NCBI GenBank assembly: GCA_009869945.1
Contig: WIXG01000015.1
Location: 62,001-126,000, forward strand
DNA: 64,000 nt
Direction of reading: 5' to 3'
Source: Mesaphorura yosii
Taxonomy: Eukaryota > Arthropoda > Collembola > Poduromorpha > Tullbergiidae
Shown here piece after piece: positions 1-15,000 of this stretch. Made by a program: the position numbers and the translations under genes. Each line of letters opens with the position of its first letter. The stretch's first letter is position 1. The notes below the pieces were generated by a model. The model made no database searches, was not told the DNA's origin, and saw nothing but the letters and a program-made list of their open reading frames with translations.

Positions 1-3000
1 TCAAGCCCAAGTGTCTATAAAATGATTCACGACTGCTGACTAGACCAGTTTCTGGTTGGCATTCGGCAATGGCCATTTGCCAACGTAAACCATAAACCAA
101 ATAGCATATAATTAAATGTGAACCAATTTCAGTGCCACTAACCTGCTAATTACAGGCTGGATCTTTCTCATAATAGTGCAATGCAACACAAAGGTATAAT
201 TACACGTGATACTGGAATTGGAATTACGCATGGAGCATGAACGGTGAAAGTTCTGAGGATCTATTGCTTTCCAGTGGAAATTAGTGCATTTTGCCTTATG
301 TGCTAAATTCGCAATTTAACTGGACAATTTTAAATTTCTAAGCACTTATTTAAAGCAAGCAGAAGCATTTGAGCAAAGTGACAACAGCTGCGACTGGCAA
401 AGGCAGGCAAGCAATGCATTTGGCGCTTTCGGACAATACCTTGCTCCGAGATCGGTCATCTTTTCCTTGTCTTTTTTTAGGCGGAGGCACTTTTTTAGGA
501 TCTTTCATAATCATACGTGCTGCTGCGAACGCCATGGTTGATGATGATGTCGGAGTGAGCGATAGTGATTTGGATTGTTGACAATATTTATATGTGTTCG
601 GATGAAAGCTTCGGATTTATTCTCCTAAATCGTGGAAAACGATTACTGCAAAAGCGGCTCAGGGTTCAACGCCAATTTAATGCCTGAGATTGGGACAATC
701 GTAGGCGGAGACTTTACAATTGGGATAAGAATTGTGAACTTCTCATTGCAATTGTAGACGTATACTGCGATTTATGACACCTTGTCAAATGTATTCAAGC
801 CTGACCGAGCTGCTACCTTCCAGCGTTTTAGCTTTCGTGGTCTTGACGCTACAAGAGAGCAAAACGGAACAACCAAGGAACAACCATGATAATAGTAGAT
901 CAAGAGGAAAATTGGACAACAGTAACAATCATCATGCCCGTAATCATAAAGTACACGAGAATAAACTTCATTGTATGTCAAGCGTGTGCCCCGTGTGCCA
1001 GTCGCTACAAGCAGGAAACACCACCGCACCAGGACAAAGAAGAACCACGACGTATTTCAACGGAGAAACGAGAAATGAACTGACCTGTTTCCGTTTCTTT
1101 CACTCTGCCCTGAATCAGGTTACGCTTTCGCGATACGCGTTACTTACACGTACGGTGCTCGTGTGTCATGCCCGGATAATGGGAAACAGGCAAGAAAGAA
1201 GAATACAATGGTCACATTCAATTCAACAAAAGAAAAGAAACCGAAACCGAGTCATACTCGTGTGTGTTGTTATCACCCACATTATTGGTTTCCGAATTAA
1301 ACCGGCATGCATGTATACAACACAACAAAACTGAACCAGTGTCAGTCAGCAATAATAGTTTCCATTTAGGATATAAATATTACACACGGGTTTCGGATCG
1401 TCTGACCCGACCGGTTTAGGGTTCAGGATATCACGAGCCCTGGTTACACGCTACGCTGCTAAGCTCGGCGCTTCGTGGCTGGAGGCGGCTCAAGGCTCAG
1501 TCACCCATAAAAACATATCCATGATATGAAATCTGCTGCCAAATATTGTACTTTGTCCATCGTGAGTTCAAATCGAGATAACAATGCACTACAATGCGAG
1601 GCTTTATCTACATGTTCACGTATCATAAAACCCGGCCCTGTCAGTGCATGTCAAAATTCCATGCGGTCTGTCGGTTTGTATTCAAATTCGATAATAATGC
1701 GAGATTTGATAAAGTAATACGTATTGCATGACATCGGTGTAATGCAAAGAAATGCAAACACTGCACTGCTCTGTGCTGAACTCAAACGGAGAAAGTAGTG
1801 TAGAAAGCAGTAGCATATAGCAATCTGGGCGTGCAGAATGGAGATTGAAATGAATGAAGTTATTCAACTTTCACAGTGAACAAAAGTTTCTTGAGTTTGC
1901 TCGCATCACATTTTTACAAAGAAGCTTCAGTGAATTCTGCTTGATGTTCATTTTCTTTGTATCTTTGCAGAAAAATGGATAATGTGATTCTTGTTTCATA
2001 AATTAAAGGCTTCACAAATAGCTTTGTGCTTGCATTATCCATTAACATTACTTAACTATATAAATGCATTTGCCATCATAATCATCGTGCATCGCAATAA
2101 CCTTCCCCAAGGACTTCCTTTCTGCTTCTGCTTCCCGATGTGTAATTTCCCGATTGATGCTTCAGTTCGTAATATTAATGGCCTGAACGGATACGCATTG
2201 CTAACATAATGAATTCATTCACTTTGAATCTACATTTCACACAAAAAGTTTGTATCACATTTTTGATGCTAGCAAGAATTGCGCAGGCGTCTTTGTTCAT
2301 GCCCCTTTTTTTCCTTTTCTTACAGTTGTTCTTAATAATGTAACGTGCAAAACATAACAAAGGGATACTTTACTGAATAAACATTAATCTCTTTCTTTCA
2401 CACTCGTTTAAGAGTTCAAACACGAGGCTGCCAAGCATTGCGTGTGGCAAAGGAGTTTAATTGCTTGCGCTTGTGCGTGCGCGTGTATCTCACAAGCAAG
2501 CTTTCTTGTAGCATGTCGACCGTCGAGGGCTCCATTTAAGTATGGCATGTGATTCGGTTTTGATTGAAAATGATTGAGAGTTGAGACAGGCAAGCAGGCC
2601 AACGCCAAATGAGTGAGAAAATGGTGCTTTGCTGCTGTGCGAATCACGCCTACGCTCGCGTGGCTCGCAGTTGGCGCTTTCGCGTTGTGAACTGGATAAA
2701 TGATATATAATATTAAAATTCGAGTATGAGCAGATGAGAGTATGTTTCAGGAATATAAATGGGCTGGCACTGTAAACTGCTGCATGTTAGAGAAAGCAAT
2801 ACTGTGCAAGTGCAAACACATGAGCTCGTTGTAGTCCTGTCTTCATTTACTTGGCCAAATAATAATTCTCCGGAGAATATTTTCACTCCTTTTCGCCTTC
2901 ATTGCCTTCATCGTTCATCTTGAGCCAGCACTCAGTGCTCAGAACGTAATTTTTGTGAAATCTCGTCGTTTCCTATCTCCTTGCACTGCTTTCCTGGCGC

Positions 3001-6000
3001 TGCGGGAGCGTCCGTCAGCGTCTGACTAACCCGACTCAGTTACTCAAGGAAAGCTCCATTTCATTCATTTCACATGCAAATTATGTAACCGCAAAATGAT
3101 TCACATGCCGATGCGATACGAAATACGACGGAGAGCTCTTCTCTGCGTCTCTGCTCTGATGTACTGCCAGGCCATTATGCTCAGTTCATAAAACACGACA
3201 CACGCTGTTCAAATATGACACGATACGGAAAACTTTAAGTACGTATTTAAAATCCCACAATAAAATCTTGGTTTTGGGGCGTCATGAAAAGCAACGATTG
3301 CTGCCGGGCTGTTTGAATACGAAAACTCACGAATACCATCAAAGCCTGTCTGTCTGCCTACTCATGGCTCATAAATCCCATATTCCCTCTGATATTGATG
3401 TACATCAGCGTTCATTATCAAACCAGACCATCTCAATTACGACTGCGACGGCTGCGTTTGAAGGATTCTCCAGTCCAGACTCGACACTCGAATACGGAGA
3501 ACCAGACCACATAAAAAATATTCGGTACAAATATCATATGTATATTATTACGCTTGTTACGGAATAAAACCCTCAAATTATCATTTCCATCAGATTATGA
3601 TGAAGGGCGCATTTCTATTCGCCCGAATCTGCATATTTATGGAACTTGCAGATGTGTTTTTCATGTTCCGAATTTTATTTTGGCGGGCAGATAAAATTTT
3701 AAACCCTTCGCCTTCATGTGGCACGTGGAAACGAAATCCATAATTTGGAGGTTCTGTCCAACTGGCGCTTCTCTTCTCTGACGCAGGCTGATCGAATTAA
3801 TTAAATATCACTAATACCACCTTTGCCTTTAGTAAACTCAAGTCCGGTTCGCCTTGTTAGTGAAAAATGAAATAGCCAAACAAATTAAACTGACAATGAA
3901 ATTGATGGTCTGAAAACTGAGACAAAGTTGCAGAGTCTAATATGCAATATGCGCAATTTTTGAAAAGGTGTCAGTGTCAGCGCAGGTGTAAAATATTAAA
4001 TGATCAATCAAGACGTTTGCGCGAGTGCGATTTTGTCACTTGACGTGTCTAACGACCGAATCTATGTGTATATATCACCTTTTCGCTGGCTGGTACCCGT
4101 ATTTTAATGTGTGCAGGTTAAACGCTGATCATCTGGTCACAGCTCTTTCTTCCTAGACCAATGTTCACCGCCTATCATCATCATAATGGGAAAATTCACA
4201 CTTAGTTAAATAAACACGAAGACAAAAGCGGATCCAGCAGTTTACTCGACTTATACTCTTTTGTATCGCATCATCTTCTAATCTATGCTCAATTTGTCTA
4301 CCAAAGGAACAGTTTTAAGACTAATGGTACTGTTTCTCGTCTAAGTTTGTCCATTCATCCTTTCAGTCTTCCGTTACTCCAGTCAAGCCGTCAAGCACGG
4401 AGAAGAGCCCTGACTTTCTTTCCTTTGGCCTCTTACTTTTGCTATAGCTCTTGCCGCCTCGTTGCTGAGCTGTGCTGCAAGTTTCATTCACGATACATTA
4501 AATGACTCGACTAATTGCTTGCAACAACATTCTAAGCTTACGTACTCAAAGTTTTGCACAAATGATTAAGAACAATGAACACCAGGCAAACTTTTGCGTT
4601 TAACTGAACTTTGGAGTTCTACCCTGCGCTGCACCGCACTGAATTTTGAATTCATTATAAGTAATAAGCATCTTTTGTGATTTAAAGCTGCAGCGAGTGA
4701 ATAAGTAACTCCTTTCTTGATCATTATTTACAAATTGTGCTAGCATGAAGATTCCCCTTCACAAAATACGGGAGAATGCGGAAAATCTTGCTGGCAAATA
4801 ATTGCCCTGGAAGAACTGAAAAGTATCCAATTCCCGAAATTGGAGCAGAAGCCCCAAATTCTGCAATATCCATTCACAAAGGTTGCTTCAAACATTTTCC
4901 ACACGACGAGCAAAGCGAAAACGAGTAAGGCTAACGAGTCAACGACATAAAAAGATACATTCTGTTCCATCATTCTATTCAATCAATACGTGCCTCTGCC
5001 GGAGCCTACGAGTGAGACGGAGTAAAGAAAAGAAACAATTTTCCATTTTTATTCCTACACCCATTTTCTGGCCCGTCTGTTTTTTCGTGCTACGCTGCGG
5101 CTGTATGCGCTTCATTTTGCTGCGCTTGTCTGCTGTCTAAATGGAATGGAATTCAATCTCTATCTCGGAAACAAACACAATCACATACTTGAATGAGATG
5201 TAGACATGACATGAAAGGAGCTGAGTGAAGAGTTGAGAAGCAAAGCGTCCAACCCAGTCTGGCCCGGGTCTGAGCAAAGGTAATCTTGGACCGAGGAATC
5301 GAGGTTGCTTTCTTTTCTGTTCAAGTTTTGGTTTGCACCGAAAACGAGTGAAGAAGATGAATCCTCTACAATTTGTACCATCGCCACAGCCGTGCCGTGA
5401 GTGAGTACTTTTCGCTCTCAAGACGGAAACACGAATGACAGGCGTTGGTTGCGAGGCACGGAAAGCAGGTCAATTTTTTCTTAATACTTTGAAAACCTGC
5501 CTGCTAGAACGGAGATTGCATCGTTCACGGTTTCATCCTGCTTGAATTAATCGAAGAAAGTGCGAAGAAATCGATTACAACGACAAGAGATCAGAAAGTG
5601 GCAAGATGTGGGATAGCATGACATTTTGCAGAAGAATTAAGGTGATCATAGAATTTGAATAGATGCCCTTTGATTCTTTAATCGAATGTTGTCATATTCA
5701 ACACAATTTACGAAGTTTTCACTAAGTTCATACAACTACGACGCAATCTAAAGCGTAGAGTTTAATTCTTGTAAATAATGCGATTACCTCTGATTATTCT
5801 TTGTAATTCTCAGACTAACACGTGATGTTATGCGCGCGTAAGAGACGTGAATGTAGTAGAGTAGAGTGGAAAATAACAAGACGCAAAACGCTCAGTGCAG
5901 CGTAATTCGTTCAATCACCATTTCACGTGCCAGCCACCTTTCGAACGTTCGAGCCACCCATCCTACTTTTTTCTTTGGAACTGTTCCTTCGTTTAAGAAA

Positions 6001-9000
6001 CTAGCACTTAAAAACAATGGCAATGGCACACTATAAATCATAACTTAGAGAACAAAAACCTTACAACTTTTAGATGGATTGTTTGGAAACTTTTGTATTT
6101 TATTGCTTAATGGGAACAGGCCAGGCCGGGCCAAAGCTAAAGGCAAGCATCAAACGCCTACGGCTTTTGGCAATTTATTGCCTTCAAGTCATTTCCTGTT
6201 ATTACTGAATAAAGTAAAAGTAAAAGGCACGAGAACCATAACAAGCCCAGAAAAACGAACAAACCGGCTCAAATCAACTTCTCTCCGAGTGTTGTACATA
6301 TACGCATGGTCTTTAGCAGTCGATCATTTCTGGTCTAAGATTATGAGAAGTTCACCAAGCATTCATATCCCAATTTTTGCGAAATCGCGAAATGCGAGAG
6401 CAATTTCTATTCGAAGGGCAAATGCAGAAATTTCGAGCCATAATTAAGAAGGAGAGGTGTAAGAACTTACCTACGAATATCCAGAGCAAATAAAGCCCAG
6501 AAAACGCAATTAACCTCAAAGCCAAGTAAGTTATACGAGGTAGACTGGTTTAAATCACAGAACTCTGGTTCATTTGCGTCGGATTTTAACGTACGATCTC
6601 CTGCTGCTGGTAAGAACGACCTCCTGCTCAATAAGAATCACAACTAGACTGATCGTTGCCCTTTGTCGCTAGCTTTCTCTATTCTCTTCTTCGATGGCCC
6701 TTCTCGTTCTCGTTGTGAAATTCCCAACCGGGTCTCAATCAAAACGTAATTACATTTACGAATACGAAGAAGTGACTTTCATTGATATCGAAGAAATGAT
6801 ACAAGAACCGAGCATGTGCCTGATTGATTTATGAATTTCTTCGTGGAACCCATACAATTGGCACAAGTCATCATCATAAAAGTCAGAAGCATGTTGTATT
6901 GATTTCCTGCATAGTGTTGGCCATGGCTTAAATTATGTTTAGGCTTCCGGATTTGGAGCCCAACCGAGCCGAAAAGCGTTAATTACACTTAAAGCTTTAC
7001 GTGATTATTGCGATTGCACAGACATTGCAAGGAAAGCAAGACAACATTGACTGACAAAAATGACAATGACGAGACAGACGCGTGGATGACCAATGGCCAA
7101 ACTTAGCACTTGAAAGAAGATGAAAAGCCAATAGCCGAATTAAGATTTCTTGCTCGGATCGTTTGATTTGGCACACAAAGGGAATTATGAACACAAATGG
7201 CCAACGTGCCAACGGAAATAAAAGCGCCAGCGTCAGTGATAAGCGTTAACACCGACCGACCGATTTAGAATAACCCACAAAAGTTATGACAAAAAGGAGA
7301 TAACGAAGAAAGGTTCGAAAGAGGCAGAAAGAGAAAGCAACAGCGACAGAAGGCAAGTGCTAATTACGAGTTAACAATTGTAAGACACATTAACGAAATG
7401 AAATTGTTGTTACTTGCACCACACTTTGAAGCTGAATGCAAGCCACCAGTGAGGCGGTCTCAATTTATATCTTGTGTGCTGCTGGCACTGGAAAAGGAAC
7501 CCCGAAATTGCAGACAGACAGCAATGAATGAGCAAGTAGCGGCGGCAGCAGTGGACGATGTGAGAATGGAAACAAGATCGTGAGTGCGAGGTTGGTTCCT
7601 AAAAAAGAGTCCGTGCTTGCTTGCCTGCCTGCTTGCCGCTAGACAAAAAACGCTGAGACTGTTTTTCTTTCGGTTTCGGTTGTTTTTAGGACCCAGTACG
7701 GGCCAACGGGCAAAGCTTGCCTGACTGTCGACTGTGTAGTACTCTCGTTTTGTCTACTACCGCAACGTAGCGTACAACTACTTCAAGTCTACTACAAAAT
7801 TCTACGGGTGAGAGCGTGTAGTAAGTCTGGTAGTACAAATATGAAGGAGCAGACACAGACAAAATGAAACTTTTGCCCTGATTCAGTTTTGGAGAAGGAA
7901 AGGAACCACCACATTCGGATGCCGGAGCGTTTCACGTTTCGTACCGTGCTGTAATTCCGCACGCTAGCTCGGTGAGGTGTTCCATAGATATTGTATTGGG
8001 AATGCCACTGCAGCGGTGACCGCACTGCACCGGATCAGACTTCATCTGTGTAAGTATAGATAGTCTGGAATGGAAGCAATATGGTGCAGATTTCTCTGGC
8101 TTCCCCTGGCAATACGGAAAAAGGAATACGACACGGTGCAACCTGCAATGGAAGTGTAGAAGGCAACGGTAATGGCACATTTTGCACCACTGCAGTCGCA
8201 GCCTGGGGACGAGACAACGTGGATGTCGATTATCGGAGGAAAATGGAAAAGACAAGACACCGGCTCAGGAAGGACGCAGCATCTTTCTCTCTTTGAGTTA
8301 AACTAACTATGCAAACATTTTTGTCTTCTCCTGGAGTGAGTGCTCTGCCTTTTTGGGTCTGGAACCTTTTTGAAAAGCATACATGACGTGAAACGATATC
8401 TAAAAATCTACTCGATATAAGAAACTTCAGTACGGTTATTTTGATTGGTGTCAAGAAATACAATTTCCAGAAAGAGTTTCATTCTTTTATATCTTGAAAC
8501 TCGAATGCTACTTCAACCCACGTAATTAAGTGGAATCGCTTCTTTTGAGAATTCCAGACCGATCATGGCTCATGAGTCCATGACTCTCAAGGCATGCTGA
8601 AACAAGATCGTAATCAAGGCCACCGAGGTTATCGGGAGCAATCCACAGCAATCAAGACACGGTGAGGTTAATCTTTCTGAATTCTGTGAAATGACACAGT
8701 AAAATCCAGTAGACGGCGGACTACTTTCTCTACACATAAGTGCGAATTAGAACTTCATTAGTTTTTATGCCTGTCCTGTCGCGTTGTGTTAGTGGGTCTT
8801 GTAGCCTGTGCTTCCTTTCCAGTTCTCAACCATGTCGTGTCCTCTGCGTTTGGCGTTTGCCCTTTGTCCAGTGGTCAGCCGGTGGCCGGTAAGGTGCAAT
8901 GAATTAGGAAATTACAGTCACATTAGTGCTGTGTCTGCTGCCTACTCCTGCTTTTACAGAGCTCCCGTTCCGTCGGTCCGAGGGACGAACCAATAAAACT

Positions 9001-12000
9001 CACTTTATCTTTTAATGAGAGAAAGCATTATTCCACGAACTACAGGACAGAAGAGCTGCTGAGCTTCATCTCGCTTTTCTACTGCTGCAAAGGTGAAACC
9101 GAACACGGCAATCCATTGCCAACACCGTCCGGCTCCAGGCCATGAGATCATCTTCATCTTCACGACGATCTACGGCAGTAACACTAATGATTCTTGTACT
9201 ATCGTAATGGCAGCGCAAGTCATTTGTCCGTCCGCCATGCAACTTCATTTGTCTTTGTTCTTTGTGGAAAAGTACCGTGATCCGGTTTAAGGTCAACAGG
9301 AGCAGACATGCTGGCTGAGCGCGCACTGTGTTCACGATAAGGCAAAGGCAAGTTGGTCTCAACATTGTCTTTAGTTATTAATCGACGGTCGGACTACTGA
9401 GCAGCTGAAAGCTGAAAGAACGGAGAATTCGTCCATCGAGTTCGATCCATCAATCATATCTATCTCAAGTAGCACGCGGGCAGGTCGTGACCAGGCCGTC
9501 AGAAATGGCAAGCCAAGCAGTAAGCAGTCAGGCTCTTTACGCGCTTTCATATGTCTTGACATTTGTAATCATCTCGGACGACTCTAGTCTTTGCGTGTAA
9601 CAACTTTTCTCTCGCTTTCATCTTCATTTCACGTTAACTTCTCTTTTCTCCTTTCTCTTCTCTGTTCTGTCTTCTTTATGATCGAGAACAGCATATTATG
9701 GCAACCCGAAGCCCGAAGCATGCCCTCAAGTGGGTCCACAGAGACTACTTACACATTTAATACTTTTGGCGCTCCATTCACTGCTCTGCTTCTGCTTGCT
9801 ACGGTAGACGGTTACTTTCATTTGGTTTGCTGTGCTTTTGCTTCTGCGATGAGCAATAGTAATAGTAATAGGAAGTGATATGGCATGCATTTATTTATGG
9901 CGGTAACAATGGAAACAAATAATGTGTGTTACTGCAGTGTGGTAGTACATGAACGAGACGTGATCTGAACATTTGTTCTAATGAAGGCTATCACTCAACC
10001 GTGCTAATCTCGGCCTTCCCAGAGCTGTGCGCAGTGCTCTGAGAATATTTGGCTCAACATATTTCATTCGATTACTCTAGGCTCAGACGAGTCGATGTCG
10101 ATGATGCCTCACACGATCTGACATGTCGATCAAAGCGAATGAAACTTAATTGACCAAAAAATATTGCTTGTCTTGTTTATGTTGGACTTTTTGTTATCAC
10201 CAATCTGAAGAAAGTTTACCATTTAGCCTTAAATTAGTGCAATTCTAGGCCAGGACGTTTCTTTTCTGTCTTTTGTAAATGTGCGGCAGTACTATCACAA
10301 CGAGAACGACGAGAAGCGAGGCGGACCTGAAGCATGAAATTTATAAGGCACGGTGAGTCAAGCAAGCAAGTGTCTGGAGAAACCAACGTACCCGGTATTC
10401 CGAGCTTTTACTGCACTGGTAACGGGGTTGGTAGATACGGAGCAGGTTCACCCTAGCGGCTCTAGTTGCAAATTTTAGTCGCTTTCACCAAGCAGTACTC
10501 GACAAGCTCTTTCCTGGCTGAGCATTGCTTTTTCCATCTCCAATTCATGCAGCGGGCCAGCGGGGCATACATTCTAATATCCCTCCCCATGAAAACTCAC
10601 CAGAGAACTTATGAGATCATGGAAATTTCCAAAGTACTTCCATTCCGTGCTGGATAATAAGTCCATGGAGCATTCGAGGTTCAAAGATTTTGTAACCTTT
10701 TTGCTCTGACTGACAACGAAGATAAAACCTCACAACCTTTAATTCGTGCCGTCGAAAGTTTAAACTTCTTAAATGCGCGTTAGTCAACACTGAAATTATT
10801 CGTATCTTAATCACTGTTTAACTTCATTCTCTATTTACTTCTGAGAACTTCTTAATCTCTGTCTCGCTGGAAGGAATAAATGCAAATGTAAATAGAAACG
10901 AGCTCCTTTGTAGAGTCACCCTCTTTTAATATGATTGGCATAATAGCCAGCAGCTTCGCCATTCGCCATTTTCGCGTCGACATTCAATTACTTTCCTTCA
11001 TTCCTTCTTAAAGGAAACCAGAGGCGTCGGCTTGTTTACTGAAAGCTAAGGAGATGAAGTAATTATAATTCATTCGCTCTCATTTCATTCCACTTTCCAA
11101 GGCTCATATCAAAATAAACTCGAATCTTACTTCAGGCTGCGAATTATGTATACAGTAAACAGTAAACGTACTGGAACGAAAGAGATAGTCGATCGCATTC
11201 TATCGTGCTAACTTCATAATACACGCCAGTCTAATTACACACTTTGAAACAATAATCACTGCTTCTTGGTGCTGCTACTTTGCAACACGAATGTTATTAA
11301 TATTGCTACATAAATACATGAGGCATGAATGAATGAATGTGAATGAGCTGAACTAATTCAATCAAAGTCGACGGCAAATGGCAGTAGCATTACAGACAAA
11401 AGGAAAAGAGGACAAGTTGGGCGTGTGCTGTGAAGGAATAACTTTTCCCCAGTGACCGTGCGGCTTGATTAAGCTAAAACGACAGACTGCCGACTGCTTT
11501 CGTGTGACACGTCAAAAAACTATAATCATTTAGTTCCGATTCATGTGCCATATTATTACTCGTTCCGTTCGGCATGCGAGTCTTTCCTTTATACGTACGC
11601 GTATAATGTACTCGGTTCTGTTATTCTGTTCTTGAATCTTGATAATCATTTTATGCTCAGGTGTGCCTTACAAAATTAATAAAACTCTGTGCAGGATCTT
11701 ATATTCACTTTTTCATTTCTGTTCCTACTTTTGCCTACTTTGGCATTGGCAACTCGTTCTGAGAACTTTGCAAACTTAATTACTGTGCAATCATGCGCCA
11801 AATTTCCATTACCTGGCGCGGCCGCCTGGATTGAGGACTCGGTAAGCTAGGATAGGAGAATTGAGCAGGGCCACTTTTGGTTCAAAATTCCAAGTCAAAG
11901 AAGAACTTATGCAAGAAGAAGAGTCAAGAAAACAAGCAGGATTAAAAAGTTTGTGAATGTGCATGCGTACCCGGGCGCAGAGAACCTTTGTGTTCTAGTT
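1..12000. other. gene-free stretch, western part
   Basis: I find no open frame here that resembles a known protein, has a convincing exon structure or is extended by flanking splice signals. The longest frame, plus strand 774-1334, is discussed under rejected items. Short simple repeats are scattered: interleaved GCTTGC/CCTGC runs near 7615-7636 and an AATAGT hexamer repeated about three times at 9855-9871. AT-rich TAATTA-like words are common. No tRNA-like T-loop, rRNA, LTR or transposase frame was seen. The stretch could be intergenic DNA or a long intron of a gene lying outside the window. Confidence 0.6.
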
Positions 12001-15000
12001 TCATCTTTATCTTTTACGGCAGCGGCAACAGACTGATACCTTGAAATAAGGTCACAAAATAAAGCCGAATCAGAAGAACAGAAATATTACTAACTCTATT
12101 TACAATTTCTCAATTTCGATTATCATTGAATCTCAGATCCCAGCCAGCTCGAGCTCGTGCTTGTAAAAAACAACATTGTTCGAATACTTTCCGAATTTTA
12201 GCGCATTCTCATACATTCGCACTCGCATTCGCATATCGCGTTCGGGTGCATCTTCCTACAAGACGTGTTCGATGCTGTCATTTTCCAATTTCCATTGGGA
12301 AATAAAGACGTATTTGTAAAGTTTGTTTTTCATGGTAAATCAAGGTAAAAATGAGAATAGTGTCTCCAGATTCTCGAAATGTCATTTTCCATCCAGGTTC
12401 CAAAGGATTGAACTTTCACGTATACGGGTTTCATGTGTGACAACGGAAAGTCACAACGCAGCACAAGAAGCGAGGAATCAAGACTTTTTCTACACCACAT
12501 GTTGTCCTCGATGTTTTTATGAAATATAGACTTGTACTATGTCATGAATTTGTCGATGACGACTAATAGCCCAACTAGAGTGAAATTAGTTCACAGGTTG
12601 TTCAGAAACTGGTAGCAGTCTAAAGTCGTGTGTAAACAGGCCATTTTCTATTTTTAACAGCTTTTATTTCATTTGCCTGTCGTGGCCATTGTGTTTCCAA
12701 ATTTTATTGCAGTGTTCTTTGAATTACGGTTTACGGTCTTTTAGAGTAGCAAATGCCTCCAGCCAACGCAGCACAGCAGCAGCCACAAAATCCTTGTCCC
12801 ACGTCCCACTACTTCGTAAATATTACAACAGTTCATTATTCATTTATGCCACAATTTATTGCTTGGCTTAGGTTGCTGGTTGAGTGGCTTTTCCAGCCAG
12901 CTGCCTTGCTTGTTTGCCTACTCTGGTTTTATTGCAGACATTTAAATATTCTCAGGTGGATAATTCAATACTGAAATAATATCAAGTTAACTTGGCCGGC
13001 CTGAATTGCTTACTTGGGCAGAATGATGTATAATCTAATTCAGCCAAGCTTGAAGCAAATGGGCCACGGCCCACGTAACTGCGCGCGGCACGAGTAAATG
13101 TCTTTCTGTGCATGCGTTGCAGGCACGGGCAAGAAATAATGAAAATTACTCCGTTACTCCATTATCGAAGGAGAGAGCGAACATTTAGCATTTGGCTCAC
13201 TTGCATGAATTAATTGGATGGGAAAGCAAACATAATTAGCTCGTGTTCGGGAAATTATTATACCTGTTGTGCTAACCTCAAATCGAACCCGGCCAGCGCA
13301 ACTCATGCACGTGAGACAACAGACCGCTCAAGCCAAGACAAAGCAAGGCAAGGCAAAGCGGCGACCAGAACCATAACCACTGGAGAAAGTGTTCTGGTTG
13401 ACTGACTGACTGACTGCGAGTGGATTCCAAATCAATACAAACACTTGAGCCAAAACGTATATGCGAATGCTATTCTTTTCTTTGACGAAAGAAATTAAGT
13501 TCATCTAGACCAAACCCAAGTCCTAGCCCAGTTCACTTTTATTGTGTAATAATTGTGGGGAGTAGTTTAATTACTTTACAATTGCCATTGTGCTACGCTG
13601 CTTCTTGGCTCGGGTCTCACGCGCATGCTGAATAAGAATGAAAGTAATTAAACTTTCACTGCCACTCCATTTTCTGCAATTATCGCGAGCCAAACGAGCC
13701 TGCTGCTATATTTCAAATGATTGACATACAAGGGAACTTGGTGGTGTTGGTGTTATGTAATAACAATGAAGAAAAATAGCCTCAGCCTCTGCCCTTCAGC
13801 CGACCGAGTAATACCCTCTTAATGACTTCTTAATGGATCATCACTTTCTTTCCCTCCTCCCAAAACCAGATCTCCACTCCGTTTGCCATTCATCTAGCTT
13901 CCCTAGAACCTTGTTCTCGGTTCACAGATTTTACGTCCTTGTTACGCTCTTCTAGATTGCTCGTGAAAACAATTTCCGACCATAAAACCAGATTAAAATC
14001 GTGTTGCCCGCTACTCGTTTCTCGCTCCGTATTTCTTTTCACACGTCACTTGATATAAGTCCATACTTTATTGGATTCCTGGCCTGGTTCTCGAAAGCCA
14101 GACCGTGCTCTGCTCTTCTATTGTGATTGTGATTTAATTTCGATCGAATAGAAGTTCACAGGAGTATAAAACAACCAAAAATTTGATGGGAAATTATTTA
14201 CACTTTTGAATTTCGCATTTTCGGCCAGCATTTGATTAAATTATGGCTGAACAGCAAAAAAGGAAGTGCAAAGTGCACACTGGCGTTCAAAATTCGAAAG
14301 AGGAAAGTACATAAAGCCGAAGCCATGTGAATTCGAACCATGTTTTCAATAATTAATTAATTCCTGCCCGGTGCTATTCTACAATTTCGTCCAGCTTCAG
14401 TCCAGCAGCGCAGCAAGGAATATCGAAACCACATAAAATATTCAGGCATGTGTACCCTGGCATATAATTGTTGACATCACTTTTCACTCTCAACAATTAC
14501 GCTACGTTCAGTTCGAATTTAGAACTTCACGCTGCTCCGTCAAGCACCTTAGATGTCAGACGCCTGGCCTGAGCCGTGGGTCGCAAATGTGTATTCGCTC
14601 CAAGAAATCAAATTGACGGATGTGAACCAAAGAAATGTAAGGAAGCTATCACGATCGCCATTTCAGCACATTGTTGAATGTTAGATGACTAGATTTTATA
14701 AAATCTGCAACCTGCACGTCAATCCGTACAAATTGCAAATCTCAAATAACAATTGCTGTCACTGGAAATGACGGTCCATGACTTCTCAAGTCTCTGTAGG
14801 TCAAACCAACTTTATTGAAATGAGAAAGAACTCGCCAACTGTCTACCGTAATCCAATTGATGTCCACACCATCCGGCGTCGCGCCCGGCCGCACATCGCT
14901 GGCACCCATTCAAGTCATTCATGCTGACAAGGCTGACAGCGACGAGTGGACATTCGATTTCTTTCCAACACCACCACAGCAAACGGCAATGGCAAATAAA

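Noticed and set aside
774-1334. Plus-strand frame of 186 codons
   Set aside because: No recognisable domain, composition unlike the neighbouring real genes, overlapping frames on both strands, and no splice partners.
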